Shown here: positions 1-9,501 of the stretch, one piece after another | Numbering within the stretch: position 1 is the first letter of the stretch | Layout: every line of letters starts with the position of its first letter | Source: Myxococcales bacterium | Lineage (GTDB): Bacteria > Myxococcota_A > Polyangia > Fen-1088 | Reading direction: 5' to 3' | DNA: 32,833 nucleotides | Assembly: GCA_003158735.1 (NCBI GenBank) | Contig: PMLB01000194.1 | Coordinates: 7,977 to 40,809, forward strand | The notes under the pieces: model-generated | Database searches by the model: none | What the model saw: the letters and a program-made list of their open reading frames with translations, nothing else | What the model was told of the DNA's origin: nothing | Program-made: the position numbers and the translations under genes

Positions 1-108
1 GCGCGAAGCGCGCGGGGCGGGCGGAGTGGGCTGTCCGTCCCGAAGCCCCCGCAGGGGAAACAGCTAGCCTGGTTCGACTATCGACCATGGCCGTGTTAGG
101 CCACGGGC

Positions 109-1356
<1,248 letters not shown>

Positions 1357-1357
1357 A

Positions 1358-1523
1358 GGAGTTAGCTTTTTTTTCACCACAGAGAGCACAGAGGTCACAG
1401 AGCCGGACCGGAAAGGAAAGTGACAGGAAAGGAAGGGGTTGGGTTCTGTCCGATCCGAACCCCTTCTTCCTTTCCGACCTCTGTGTTCTCTGTGCTTTCT
1501 GTGGTGAAACAGCTAGCTCACTC
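1358..1523. repeat. Long imperfect inverted repeat, MITE-like
   Basis: The outer arms are 1372-1402 and 1479-1509. They are 31 bases each, match at 28 positions when one is reverse-complemented, and are built from CACAGAG steps (left arm begins TTTCACCACAGA). A second stem pairs 1426-1440 with 1458-1475 (GGAAAGGAAGGGGTT against AACCCCTTCTTCCTTTCC). Weaker pairing continues outward to AGTTAGCT and AGCTAGCT. The element starts two bases after the icd stop and ends about 30 bases before the helicase start, so it may also act as a hairpin terminator for icd. Arms of the CACCACAGAG...CTCTGTGGTG kind are, from memory, common as dispersed non-coding repeats in environmental bacteria. The mobile nature is inferred. 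Confidence 0.7.
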
Positions 1524-1551
1524 CGGCTTTCTTGTGAGTAGTCTAGGGTGA

Positions 1552-4500
1552 ATGCCTGACTCCTTGACCAAGCTGCTGGCCTCCCTGCGCCGTTCGTGCA
1601 AGAGCGGTCTCTGGTCCAGCGGTGTGAACCTGGTGCGCGCCGGGGCCGTGGCGGTTGAATCCCGCAACGACGAGGAGATCGTCCTGCGCGTGCGCAGCCC
1701 GGGCCGGGCCGTGGCGCCCACGGTGGTTCTGTATCCCGGCGAGAACGAGTGGGACTGCGACTGTCCTGGTCGGGTGCGCCCGTGCGAGCACTTGGCCGCC
1801 GCGGCCATTGCGCTTGGCCAGGGCGAGGCCGCGAGCGCGGGCGATGCGGAAGCCAAGCCACTGCCCAAGGCCGAAGACACATGGGCGCGCATCGTGTACC
1901 GCTTTTCGCAAATTCCCGGCGGGCTGCAATTGCGGCGCTTCGTGGTGCGCGCCGACGGCAGCGAGACGCCTTTGCAAGGCACACTGTCCGCCCTGCTCTC
2001 CCGGCCGGACCAAGCCCGCAATCTGCAGGTCGAGCAACACGATCTGCAAGCGGATCGCATCCTGGAATTCGGCAGCCACGGCACGTTGCCGCCGCCCAAA
2101 GTGGACGCCCTGGTGCGCACGCTGGTCGGCGCGCGCCTGGTCTTTCTCGACGGCCGCGAAGTGGCCATGTCCGAGGAGGAACTCCTGCCCAGCGCGCTGG
2201 TCGAAGATCGCGGCGACGAGGTCGTCGTCACCATCCATCGCGATCCGCGCATCACCTCGGTGCTCAGCGCCGGCCTGGTGCTGGCCGGCGACGCCCTCAC
2301 CCGCCACGGCGAGATCGAACTGTGCGGCGCCTGGCTACAGCACCTGCCCATGGTCCAACGCTACGCGCCTGGCCAGCTGGCCGAGCTGGCGACCCGTGTG
2401 CTGCCCGAGCTCTCGCGCCGCATGGCCGTCGAGGTGCGCTCCAAGCGCTTGCCCAAGATCGTGCGCGGCCTGGCCCCGCGCCTGGTGCTGGACATGACCC
2501 AGTTGGGCTCGTCGCTGGCAGTGCTGCCCAAGCTGGTCTACGGCAACCCGCCCTGCGTGCGCATCGACGACGGTCGCATGGTGCATCTGTCTGGCCCGGT
2601 GCCGGTGCGCGACGAGCCGGCGGAGCGCCGCCTGGTTGAGAAACTGCGCTCCGATCTCGATCTGATGCCGGGCCGACGCTCGACCTTCGAGGGCGCGGAC
2701 ACCGCGCGCTTCGTGGAAAAGGTCAAACGCTGGCACGGCGATCTGGCTGGCGACGGAGCGCGCCTGCTCGGCGCGCGCGTGCGCCTGGAACCCAACATGC
2801 GCGTGCGCGATCTGCCTGCGTCGGGAAACGGCATTCCGCAGGCGGGCTTCGATTTCACCTTCACTGTGGTGGGCGAGACCGAGGCCGAGCAGCGCGCGCT
2901 CGGCCCGGGGCCGCATTCTGTCGACGCAGCCACGGTGATTCGCGCCTGGGAGGACGGCCTGGGTCTGGTTCCACTGGTTGGGGGGGGATTCGCGCCCCTG
3001 CCGCAAGCTTGGCTCGACCAGCACGGCGGAGTTCTGGCGCGCCTGCTCGCGGCCCGCGCGGCCGACGGCCGGCTTGCCAACCACGCCCTGCTCGCGCTGG
3101 GCAGTCTATGCGACGATCTCGACCAGCCGCCGCCCGCCGGGCTGGATCGCCTGGCGCCGCTCGCGGAAAGCTTCGAACGTCTGCCCGAGGCGACTCTGCC
3201 CGCGGATCTGCGCGCCACCCTGCGGCCCTACCAGAAAGTCGCAGTCAACTGGCTGGCCTTTTTGCGCAGCGTGGGTCTGGGCGGCCTCCTCGCCGACGAC
3301 ATGGGCCTCGGGAAAACCATTGAGGCCATGTGCCTGTTTGAGAAAAAGTGTTTGGTCGTTGCTCCGACGAGCGTGCTCCCCAATTGGCAGTCCGAGCTGG
3401 CGCGCTTCCGTCCCTCGCTGCGGGTCAGCGTGTACCACGGCCCGACCCGCAAGCTCGACGAGAGCGCCGACGTCACTCTCACGACCTACGCAATCTTGCG
3501 CCTCGACAGCGCGGAGTTGTCTGCAAAACACTTCGACCTGGTGGTGATCGACGAGGCGCAAGCCATCAAGAATCCCGACAGCCAGGTGGCCCGCGCCGCG
3601 TACGCTCTTTCCGCCGAGTTCCGCATCGCCATGACCGGCACGCCCGTCGAGAATCGACTCGACGAATTGTGGAGCCTCATGCACTTTGCGAACCGCGGCC
3701 TGCTCGGCGGCCGGCGCGAATTCGACGCCGAGTTTGCCCGCCCGGTGGCTGACGGCATTCCCGGCGCCGCCGCGAATCTGCGCCAGCGCATCCGTCCCTT
3801 TGTCATGCGCCGGCGCAAGGCCGAGGTGGCGCCCGAGCTGCCCCCGCGTACCGAGGCCACGCTCAAGGTCGTGCTCGACGAGCGCGAGCGTGCGGTGTAC
3901 GACGCAGTCCGCGCCGCGACCCAGGCCGAGTTGGTCGCCTCGATGAGCGGGACTGACGAAAAAGGCTTCAGTGTAATGAAGGCCCTGGAGGCCCTGCTGC
4001 GCTTGCGCCAGGCCGCCTGTCACCGCGGGCTCTTGCCCGGACAGAAGGCCGACACCTCTGGCAAAGTCGAAGCCCTGCTCGAATCCCTGGAAACCGCAGC
4101 CGCCGACGGCCACAAAGCGCTCGTCTTTTCACAATGGACCTCATTGCTCGACCTCATTGAGCCAGCACTGAACAATGCCGGTATTCCCTACACACGCCTC
4201 GACGGCTCCACCCGCGACCGCGGCGAGGTAGTGGAACGCTTTCAGTCCGAGGATGGCCCTCCAGTCATGCTCATTTCACTGAAGGCCGGCGGCACTGGCC
4301 TTAATCTGACTGCCGCCGACCACGTGTTTCTGTGCGACCCCTGGTGGAACCCCGCAGTGGAAGACCAAGCTGCCGACCGCGCCCATAGAATTGGGCAGGA
4401 TCGCCCGGTGACGATCTACCGACTGATCGCCGTGGACACGGTCGAGGAGCGCATTCTGGACTTGCAGGAGAAGAAGCGCGCTTTGGGCGAAGCCGCCCTA

Positions 4501-4560
4501 GGCGACGGCGGCGCGGCAGCTTCGCTGACCAGAGAAGATTTGATGGCGTTGTTGGCGTAG
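1552..4560 (+). CDS. SWIM zinc-finger SNF2-family helicase
   Basis: ATP-driven translocase of the SNF2 family (HepA/RapA-like bacterial branch), probably acting on DNA or nucleoprotein complexes in the cytoplasm. A SWIM zinc motif lies near the N-terminus: C69, C71, C78 and H80 (CxC-x6-CxH). A poorly characterised middle region runs to about residue 540. The two-lobed motor follows: Walker A DDMGLGKT with K588, Walker B DEAQ at 667-670, [16 protein letters not shown] (motif III region), and the C-terminal lobe with [16 protein letters not shown] and DRAHRIGQ (motif VI, H945). A 1002-residue protein fits SWIM-SNF2 helicases. The ATG at 1552 follows TAGGGTGA. It starts just after the inverted repeat, so its promoter must lie within or near that repeat. 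The specific cellular role is unknown. Confidence 0.93.
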   Translation: MPDSLTKLLASLRRSCKSGLWSSGVNLVRAGAVAVESRNDEEIVLRVRSPGRAVAPTVVLYPGENEWDCDCPGRVRPCEHLAAAAIALGQGEAASAGDAEAKPLPKAEDTWARIVYRFSQIPGGLQLRRFVVRADGSETPLQGTLSALLSRPDQARNLQVEQHDLQADRILEFGSHGTLPPPKVDALVRTLVGARLVFLDGREVAMSEEELLPSALVEDRGDEVVVTIHRDPRITSVLSAGLVLAGDALTRHGEIELCGAWLQHLPMVQRYAPGQLAELATRVLPELSRRMAVEVRSKRLPKIVRGLAPRLVLDMTQLGSSLAVLPKLVYGNPPCVRIDDGRMVHLSGPVPVRDEPAERRLVEKLRSDLDLMPGRRSTFEGADTARFVEKVKRWHGDLAGDGARLLGARVRLEPNMRVRDLPASGNGIPQAGFDFTFTVVGETEAEQRALGPGPHSVDAATVIRAWEDGLGLVPLVGGGFAPLPQAWLDQHGGVLARLLAARAADGRLANHALLALGSLCDDLDQPPPAGLDRLAPLAESFERLPEATLPADLRATLRPYQKVAVNWLAFLRSVGLGGLLADDMGLGKTIEAMCLFEKKCLVVAPTSVLPNWQSELARFRPSLRVSVYHGPTRKLDESADVTLTTYAILRLDSAELSAKHFDLVVIDEAQAIKNPDSQVARAAYALSAEFRIAMTGTPVENRLDELWSLMHFANRGLLGGRREFDAEFARPVADGIPGAAANLRQRIRPFVMRRRKAEVAPELPPRTEATLKVVLDERERAVYDAVRAATQAELVASMSGTDEKGFSVMKALEALLRLRQAACHRGLLPGQKADTSGKVEALLESLETAAADGHKALVFSQWTSLLDLIEPALNNAGIPYTRLDGSTRDRGEVVERFQSEDGPPVMLISLKAGGTGLNLTAADHVFLCDPWWNPAVEDQAADRAHRIGQDRPVTIYRLIAVDTVEERILDLQEKKRALGEAALGDGGAAASLTREDLMALLA

Positions 4561-4582
4561 GTGGCAGACGCGATGCGGCTGT

Positions 4583-4987
4583 TCACCGGAGATCCAGAAA
4601 CTCGGTATAGCCTTTCCGGGCCAGACGGCTGATGGTCGTCTCCGCGACCTTTCTCACCTGGTTGTCGTAGTGAGCATCCAAATCGAAAGGCGTTTCCTTC
4701 CGGCCGGGGATCTGCCGAGGACGAGACGCGACCCAGACGCACATATCGACTACAGGCTTCCAGTCGAAAACGCGCCCAGCGCGGACGGCCGCCGCAAGCC
4801 CGTTGAGCGCAGCCCGGAGATAGGTTGGATCCAGCCGCTTCAGATCTTCTGCGGCTGCCGCGTAGCTGTCGGGCTTCTGCTTGACGACCCTCGCGAGTGA
4901 GCGTGACTGCCGTTCAGGCTCCGGACTGCCGAGTTCGGAAGATGGCTTTCGCGACGCGATGGTGTCCACCACTTGGGCGGGTGTCAT
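4583..4987 (-). pseudogene. C-terminal-like fragment of a large uncharacterised protein
   Basis: The minus strand holds an open stretch of about 134 codons, beginning near MTPAQVVDTIASRKP and ending GYTEFLDLR. It has normal coding character: amphipathic, with conserved-looking LKRLDPTYLRAALNGL and a following WKPVVDMCVWVASRPRQIPGRK segment. From memory, this Trp-Pro-val-Leu-Cys...Pro-Arg-Ile-Pro-Gly-Arg pattern occurs inside very large (over 1000 residue) bacterial proteins of unknown function, so this looks like a detached piece. The open frame runs on upstream to 5176, but that part is antisense to a different gene remnant. No ribosome-binding site or natural start was found. A small intact gene starting at 4987 cannot be excluded. 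Confidence 0.45.
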
Positions 4988-5048
4988 TTGGGTGAGCTCT
5001 TCATCGCCACCGGCAGATCCTTTGCGTCGCGTGCGCTGCTGCCTGAAG

Positions 5049-5378
5049 TCAACCGTTAGGATCCGCGCTGGGATCGCTGGCGGCACCCGCCAACGCCCGG
5101 GGCCCCTGCTCGGTGAACACGTACTCGTGCTGGGCGTCGCGCACGATGAGCGTACGCTTGGCCCCGGCGCCCACAACGAACTCGAAGCCGGAGATGCCCG
5201 GTACCATGGTGATGAAGGAGATCGTGCCGTCCGGGTTCTTTATGGCGTGGTTACCCTTGAGCGCACTGCCGTAGTCGAAGGTGGTGGCCCTCGTGCCCAG
5301 GGGTTCGAAGACCCGGGGCCGCATGGCCTGGTCGTAGGCCGCGCCCAGCTCGAGCTTGGGGTAGAGCACGTGCCCGCG
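5049..5378 (-). pseudogene. Serine hydrolase (class C beta-lactamase-like) remnant with internal deletion
   Basis: Two blocks typical of beta-lactamase-family serine hydrolases are joined in one frame. The first reads LYPKLELGAAYDQAMRPRVF then EPLG, which in intact proteins sits in the middle of the catalytic domain. The second reads KNPDGTISFITMVPG and GFEFVVGAGAKRTLIVRDAQ, which I recall as the extreme C-terminal beta domain. They meet at about 5243, directly after GNHA, so roughly the second half of the catalytic domain is missing. The N-terminal half with the SxxK nucleophile is also absent. The open frame continues upstream to 5522, but that part is antisense to the plus-strand fragment at 5400-5561. 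The gene is dead; family membership is likely but read by eye. Confidence 0.6.
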
Positions 5379-5399
5379 CATCCCGATCGCGAAAACGCG

Positions 5400-5561
5400 C
5401 CGACGGAAGGCTGGGACAATCTGATGGCGGACCTGCAGCGCAACCGGCCCGATTTCATCGTCGACGCGGCCACCGGCAAGCTCGACAAAATGGACGACGA
5501 ACCCATCACCCGCCACTCGCACATCGCCGCGTTCGTGGACAGGTATTGCGGTTGGAAATAG
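5400..5561 (+). pseudogene. C-terminal fragment resembling a GT39-type glycosyltransferase
   Basis: About 53 codons end at a TAA-like natural stop. They read GWDNLMADLQRNRPDFIVDA, then a short variable part, then HIAAFVDRYCGW. The pattern trp-x-x-leu...Leu-x-x-Asn-x-Pro-x-phe-Ile-Val-Asp, followed by a terminal valine-x-x-Tyr helix, resembles the soluble tail of membrane glycosyltransferases of the ArnT/PMT (GT39) type. No membrane segments remain upstream; the frame before 5400 is antisense to the serine hydrolase remnant. The likeness rests on a short segment, so the family is tentative. That it is a broken gene piece is more secure than what it came from. Confidence 0.4.
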
Positions 5562-5846
5562 TCGAGCTGGGCGTGCCGCCTTATCGCCGGAGGTGAAGGG
5601 GTAGCACCGGGCGCGCGGCCATCAAACCGAAGGACCAATACTTCATATTGATGCCATTTGCTATCCACTTTCGCTGCCGTCCTACTGCATCTCCCTGAAA
5701 ACATATGCGGCGCGAAAACTGCGTGCCTTGGGTGCCATTGACCCACCTCGTGCGACTTGCCACGAAACGGAGCTGTATGGCAGGTCCAAGGCACAGCGAC
5801 GGGCGGGACGGCACATTCGGCTGTCGAAAAATGAAGGTGGGGGAGT
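5562..5846. other. Non-coding stretch before the hybrid kinase
   Basis: About 285 bases without a convincing gene. The last part includes GGGGGAG just before the kinase ATG, a strong ribosome-binding site. The middle (about 5638-5665) is locally AT-richer than its surroundings and is the likeliest place for the kinase promoter, but I could not assign -35 and -10 boxes with confidence. Open frames on the minus strand through this stretch have no recognisable protein features. Confidence 0.4.
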
Positions 5847-7952
5847 ATGCCCGCTAAGAAATACGATTCCAGCATTGCCGACGACGACGCACGGCCCCTG
5901 ACTGTCGTCACCGAGGTTCGACGGGAAGAGGTGCTGCTCAAGGCGGGGGTCCTGCAGAGCGCGATCTTCAACAGCGCTAATTTCTCGAGTATCGCCACCG
6001 ATGCGAAGGGCGTCATTCAGATCTTCAACGTGGGCGCAGAGCGCATGCTGGGCTACGCGGCCGCTGAGGTCGTGAACAAGCTTACGCCAGCGGGGATTTC
6101 CGATCCGGTGGAAATCATCGTGCGCGCCAAGGCGTTGAGCCAGGAGCTGGGAACCACGATTGCTCCGGGCTTCGAGGCGCTGGTGTTCAAGGCCTCGCAC
6201 GAGATCGAAGATATCTACGAATTGACCTATATTCGCAAGGACGGCAGCCGTTTGCCAGCGGTCGTGTCGGTCACGGCCCTGCGCGACGATCACGATGCCA
6301 TCATCGGATATCTGTTGATCGGCACCGACAACACGGCTCGCAAACGGGTGGAGGCAGAGCAACAGAAGCTCGATCAGCGCCTGCGCGATTACCAATTCTA
6401 CACACGCTCTCTCATCGAGTCTCACATGGATGCGCTGGTGCTCACGGATCCGCTGGGCACTATCACCGACGCGAACAAGCAGATGGAGGCGCTTACTGGC
6501 TGCACACACGACGAGTTGATCGGCGCGCAGTTTAGGGACTATTTCACCGATCCGGAGCGGGCCCAAGCCGCCGTCAAGCTGGTGCTGCGAGAAAAGCGAA
6601 TCACCGACTATGAACTCACCGCGCACAACCGCAACGGCAAGACAACGAATGTGTCCTACAACGCCACCACCTTCTACAACCGCGACCGGGTTCTCCAGGG
6701 CGTGTTCGCCGCCGCGCGCGACGTCACCGAGCGCCAACTCATCCAGCAGGCGCTTCAGAAGACCAACGTCGAGCTGCAGCGCGCCAAGTTGGTGGCGGAG
6801 AAAGCCAACCTCGCCAAATCGGATTTTCTTTCCAGTATGAGCCATGAGCTTCGCAGTCCGCTCAATGCAATCCTCGGCTTCGCCCAACTGATGGAGTCGG
6901 CCTCTCCATCGCCGACGGACTCACAGAAGGAAAGCATTGCCCAGATCCTGCAGGCGGGATGGCATCTGCTGAACCTGATCAATGAAATTCTCGACCTCGC
7001 GGTCATCGAGGCCGGGAGAGTGTTGCTCTCGACTGAACCAGTATCCTTGGCCGACGTCATGGCCGAATGCCAGGCCATGCTAGAGCCCGAGGCGCAACAG
7101 CGCGGAATCAGCATGACCTTTCCCTGCTTCGACGATCCGATCTTTGTCAGCGCCGACCGGACCCGACTTAAGCAAGTCGTCATCAACCTGCTGTCCAACG
7201 CGATCAAATACAACAAGCAGTCGGGAACGGTCGTTGTGGCGTACGATACGAGAACCACGGGACGCACGCGCATCAGCATCGCCGACACTGGTATGGGGTT
7301 GACTGCGGAGAAGCTGGCCCAGCTCTACCAGCCTTTCAATCGCCTCGGACAGGAGTCGGTGGCTGGGGTGGCAGGCACGGGCATCGGCCTGGTGGTAACC
7401 AAGAGACTGGTCGAACTCATGGGGGGCGAACTTGGAGTCGAAAGTACCGTCGGCACCGGGAGCGTGTTCTGGTTCGAGTTGGTCTCGAGCGCCGCGCTGC
7501 AACTTGAGGCTGAAATGTCGGAAGCCGCGGCTCGCGACAAAACGCCCATGCCTATCGGCATGCCGGTACACACCCTGCTCTATGTCGAGGACAACCAAGC
7601 GAACATGAGGTTGGTGGAGCAAATCATCGCGCGGCGGCCCGATCTTCGCTTGCTGACCGCAATCAATGGACTGCTTGGCATCGAGCTCGCGCGCAAGGAA
7701 CAACCGACAGTGATCCTAATGGACATCAACCTGCCCGGCATCAGCGGTGTCGCTGCCATGGAGATCTTGCGTGAAGACCCGGCCACGGCGCACATCCCGG
7801 TCGTGGCTCTCAGCGCCAATGCAAATCCCCGGGACATCGAGATAGGTTTGGCGAAAGGCTTCTTTCGCTATCTAACCAAACCCATCAAGATCAAAGAATT
7901 CACGGATACCCTGAGCGCGGCACTCAAATTTCGAGAAGCAAAACTGCGCTAG
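5847..7952 (+). CDS. Hybrid sensor histidine kinase with two PAS domains and a receiver
   Basis: Soluble signalling kinase; no membrane segment or signal peptide is visible, so it probably senses a cytoplasmic or diffusible cue. Order: PAS about residues 35-165, PAS about 185-300 ending RDVTERQ, a short coiled stretch, then HisKA with H333 in SHELRSPLNAILGF. The HATPase part has NLLSNAIKYN (N box), DTGMGL (G1) and GTGIGL (G2). A C-terminal receiver at about 575-695 has LLYVEDN at its start, the phospho-acceptor D626 in LMDINLPG, and the conserved lysine in YLTKPIK. Phosphate should flow H333 to D626 and onward, possibly to the receiver encoded 24 bases downstream. There is no output domain. 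The ATG at 5847 follows GGGGGAG at normal spacing. Confidence 0.95.
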   Translation: MPAKKYDSSIADDDARPLTVVTEVRREEVLLKAGVLQSAIFNSANFSSIATDAKGVIQIFNVGAERMLGYAAAEVVNKLTPAGISDPVEIIVRAKALSQELGTTIAPGFEALVFKASHEIEDIYELTYIRKDGSRLPAVVSVTALRDDHDAIIGYLLIGTDNTARKRVEAEQQKLDQRLRDYQFYTRSLIESHMDALVLTDPLGTITDANKQMEALTGCTHDELIGAQFRDYFTDPERAQAAVKLVLREKRITDYELTAHNRNGKTTNVSYNATTFYNRDRVLQGVFAAARDVTERQLIQQALQKTNVELQRAKLVAEKANLAKSDFLSSMSHELRSPLNAILGFAQLMESASPSPTDSQKESIAQILQAGWHLLNLINEILDLAVIEAGRVLLSTEPVSLADVMAECQAMLEPEAQQRGISMTFPCFDDPIFVSADRTRLKQVVINLLSNAIKYNKQSGTVVVAYDTRTTGRTRISIADTGMGLTAEKLAQLYQPFNRLGQESVAGVAGTGIGLVVTKRLVELMGGELGVESTVGTGSVFWFELVSSAALQLEAEMSEAAARDKTPMPIGMPVHTLLYVEDNQANMRLVEQIIARRPDLRLLTAINGLLGIELARKEQPTVILMDINLPGISGVAAMEILREDPATAHIPVVALSANANPRDIEIGLAKGFFRYLTKPIKIKEFTDTLSAALKFREAKLR

Positions 7953-7976
7953 CACAATGGAAACGGGAGACACAGG

Positions 7977-8447
7977 ATGGTCAGAACTTTCGAGATTCTC
8001 AACGCTAGAGTTCTGATCGTCGACGATCAGGAATCCCATGTCCTCTTGCTCGAGCGAATGCTGCGCGGAGCTGGATATACTTCCATTGAGTCAACGATGG
8101 AGCCGAGTGCGGTCTGCGAGCTCCACCGCAAGAATCGCTACGCCGCGATTTTGCTCGATCTCAAGATGCCAGGCATGGACGGATTCCAGGTCATGGAAGG
8201 CCTGAAAGAGGTCGACACGCACGAGGACTCTCCGGTCCTCGTCATCACCGCCGAGCCAGGGCAAAAGCTGCGGGCGTTGAAAGCCGGCGCGAGGGACTTC
8301 GTCAGCAAGCCGCTCGATCTACCGGAGGTGTTGATCCGCGTTCACAACATGATCGAGGTCAGTCTGCTTCGCCTGGAAATAGATCTCCTTCGCGCCCAGC
8401 TTGTGGACGCGCAGAAGCATCAGACTTCAGTAACCGCCGCCATCTGA
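7977..8447 (+). CDS. Stand-alone response regulator receiver protein
   Basis: A 156-residue CheY-like protein consisting of one receiver domain plus a C-terminal helix of about 30 residues, with no DNA-binding or enzymatic output. Visible features are the acidic pair in LIVDDQE, phospho-acceptor D61 in LLDLKMPGMDGF, a Thr in VITAEP and the conserved Lys in FVSKPLDL. It starts 24 bases after the hybrid kinase stop, behind GGGAG, so the two are very likely one operon and a phosphorelay pair. The C-terminal extension (LLRLEIDLLRAQLVDAQ) looks like a dimerising or partner-binding helix. The final target is unknown. Confidence 0.92.
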   Translation: MVRTFEILNARVLIVDDQESHVLLLERMLRGAGYTSIESTMEPSAVCELHRKNRYAAILLDLKMPGMDGFQVMEGLKEVDTHEDSPVLVITAEPGQKLRALKAGARDFVSKPLDLPEVLIRVHNMIEVSLLRLEIDLLRAQLVDAQKHQTSVTAAI

Positions 8448-8612
8448 CGCGGCCCTGACTTTGCCGCGGTGGATGCGGTAGTCCGGTACAGGCGCAGACC
8501 AGGTGCTTCACCTGGACCTGCCTGGTGGTCTCGGCATCGCCGAGCTTGAATGTCGGCAGCAGGCTGGTCACTGGCTGGAAGGCCTTTGTGCTGCCCACGG
8601 CTGGAGTAGAAT

Positions 8613-8909
8613 ATGGTCATGGCTGGCACCGGCACGCCCGAGGCGAATTTGCAGGCGGAGAACCTACGCCTGGCCGAGCAAGTGCGGGCGCTGTCTGGGG
8701 ACGAGCATCTTCGCCGCGAGGCCGCGCCCTGGCGAGACGCCACGCCGACGGAACGGGTGGCCGAGACCTGGCGTCTGTGCGCCCTGGTGCCATGGTTCCG
8801 TTCGCTCTGGCCTGAGGACGTACGCGCGCGCGCTGAGGCACCTGACCCCATGCCGGCGAGCACACTGGCAATTCTTGAGCGGCTGAAGCAGGAGGGTGAC
8901 AGCAAGTGA
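8613..8909 (+). CDS. Small partner protein of nucleotidyltransferase pair
   Basis: A 98-residue, charged protein that I do not recognise as a named family. An N-terminal heptad-like stretch (LQAENLRLAEQVRAL) suggests a short coiled coil. It is followed by TPTERVAETWRLCALVPWF, which resembles the ERxxxxxxLR segment of small proteins often encoded just before AbiEii/DUF6036-type nucleotidyltransferases. The ATG at 8613 follows GGAG at seven bases. Its last codons overlap the next gene by four bases (GTGA), a sign of translational coupling. By analogy it could be the antitoxin or regulatory half of the pair; that is inference. The other small open frame at 25251 shows a similar segment in the same position relative to its nucleotidyltransferase. 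Confidence 0.7.
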   Translation: MVMAGTGTPEANLQAENLRLAEQVRALSGDEHLRREAAPWRDATPTERVAETWRLCALVPWFRSLWPEDVRARAEAPDPMPASTLAILERLKQEGDSK

Positions 8910-9487
8910 CGACGCCGGAGGCAGCGCCGACCGAAGTTGCCGCGCGACTGGCCGATCGTTTTGACGAGGATGGACTGGCCTATGCGCTGGGCGGCGCTCT
9001 GGCGCTGGGTGCGTGGGGCGTGCCGCGAACGACGTCGGACGTGGACGTGTCGGTCTTCGTGAGCGAGAGAGAACTCGACCGCTTGCTCGATAGCGTGGAG
9101 CGAGCAGGCGCCATGGTGGAGCGGGCGGAAGCCCACCGCTCGGTCGCGCGCACCGGCTTCTTTGTCGCATTCTTCGGCAGGACGCGCATCGATCTATTCA
9201 TTGCCCATCACCCCTGGCACGCCGAGATGCAGCGCCGGCGTGTTGCGCTGCCGACACCTGACGGGCATCCGCGATGGTTTCTTTCGCCAGAAGATACGGC
9301 TCTGGCCAAACTGCTCTACGCGCGACCCAAGGACGTGCAGGATCTCGAACGACTGTTTGCCGTGCAAGCTGGGCGCATCGATCTGGCGTATCTACGCCGG
9401 TGGTTGCCGCGAATGGTGCCGGCCGCGGACGCCCGTCTTGGGTTGCTCGAGAGTCTCGCGCGCAGACTCGCGACCGAGCCGGAGTGA
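8906..9487 (+). CDS. Nucleotidyltransferase, AbiEii/DUF6036-like
   Basis: A 193-residue protein of the polymerase-beta-type nucleotidyltransferase superfamily. The GG signature is in ALGGALALGAWG, followed by TSDVDVSVFV, whose DxD supplies the metal-binding acidic pair. A third acidic residue is likely in TRIDLFI. SPEDTALAKLLY and KDVQDLERLF match the downstream helices of AbiEii-like and DUF6036 proteins, where a Lys-Asp-x-x-Asp segment is usual. The GTG start at 8906 overlaps the stop of the preceding small gene. Known relatives act as toxins of type IV-like toxin-antitoxin or abortive-infection pairs by modifying tRNA or proteins; whether this one does is unknown. It ends 14 bases from the convergent endoglucanase gene. 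Confidence 0.82.
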   Translation: MTTPEAAPTEVAARLADRFDEDGLAYALGGALALGAWGVPRTTSDVDVSVFVSERELDRLLDSVERAGAMVERAEAHRSVARTGFFVAFFGRTRIDLFIAHHPWHAEMQRRRVALPTPDGHPRWFLSPEDTALAKLLYARPKDVQDLERLFAVQAGRIDLAYLRRWLPRMVPAADARLGLLESLARRLATEPE

Positions 9488-9501
9488 GCTAGAAACGCCG
9501 C

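Noticed and set aside
1372-1509. Simple rho-independent terminator for icd
   Set aside because: The hairpin is far longer than a terminator, with a loop containing a second stem and the T-run on the upstream side, so a repeat element fits better, though it may terminate transcription as well.
3106-4113. Minus-strand frame of 335 codons inside the helicase gene
   Set aside because: Antisense to conserved SNF2 motor motifs; composition rich in Gly, Gln, His and Arg, as expected of a shadow frame in GC-rich DNA.
8448-8612. Minus-strand segment coding KAFQPVTSLLPTFKLGD and following residues
   Set aside because: It has some protein-like character and could be another gene scrap, but it is under 50 codons, has no family I can name, and lies in the promoter region of the nucleotidyltransferase pair. 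Not strong enough to list.
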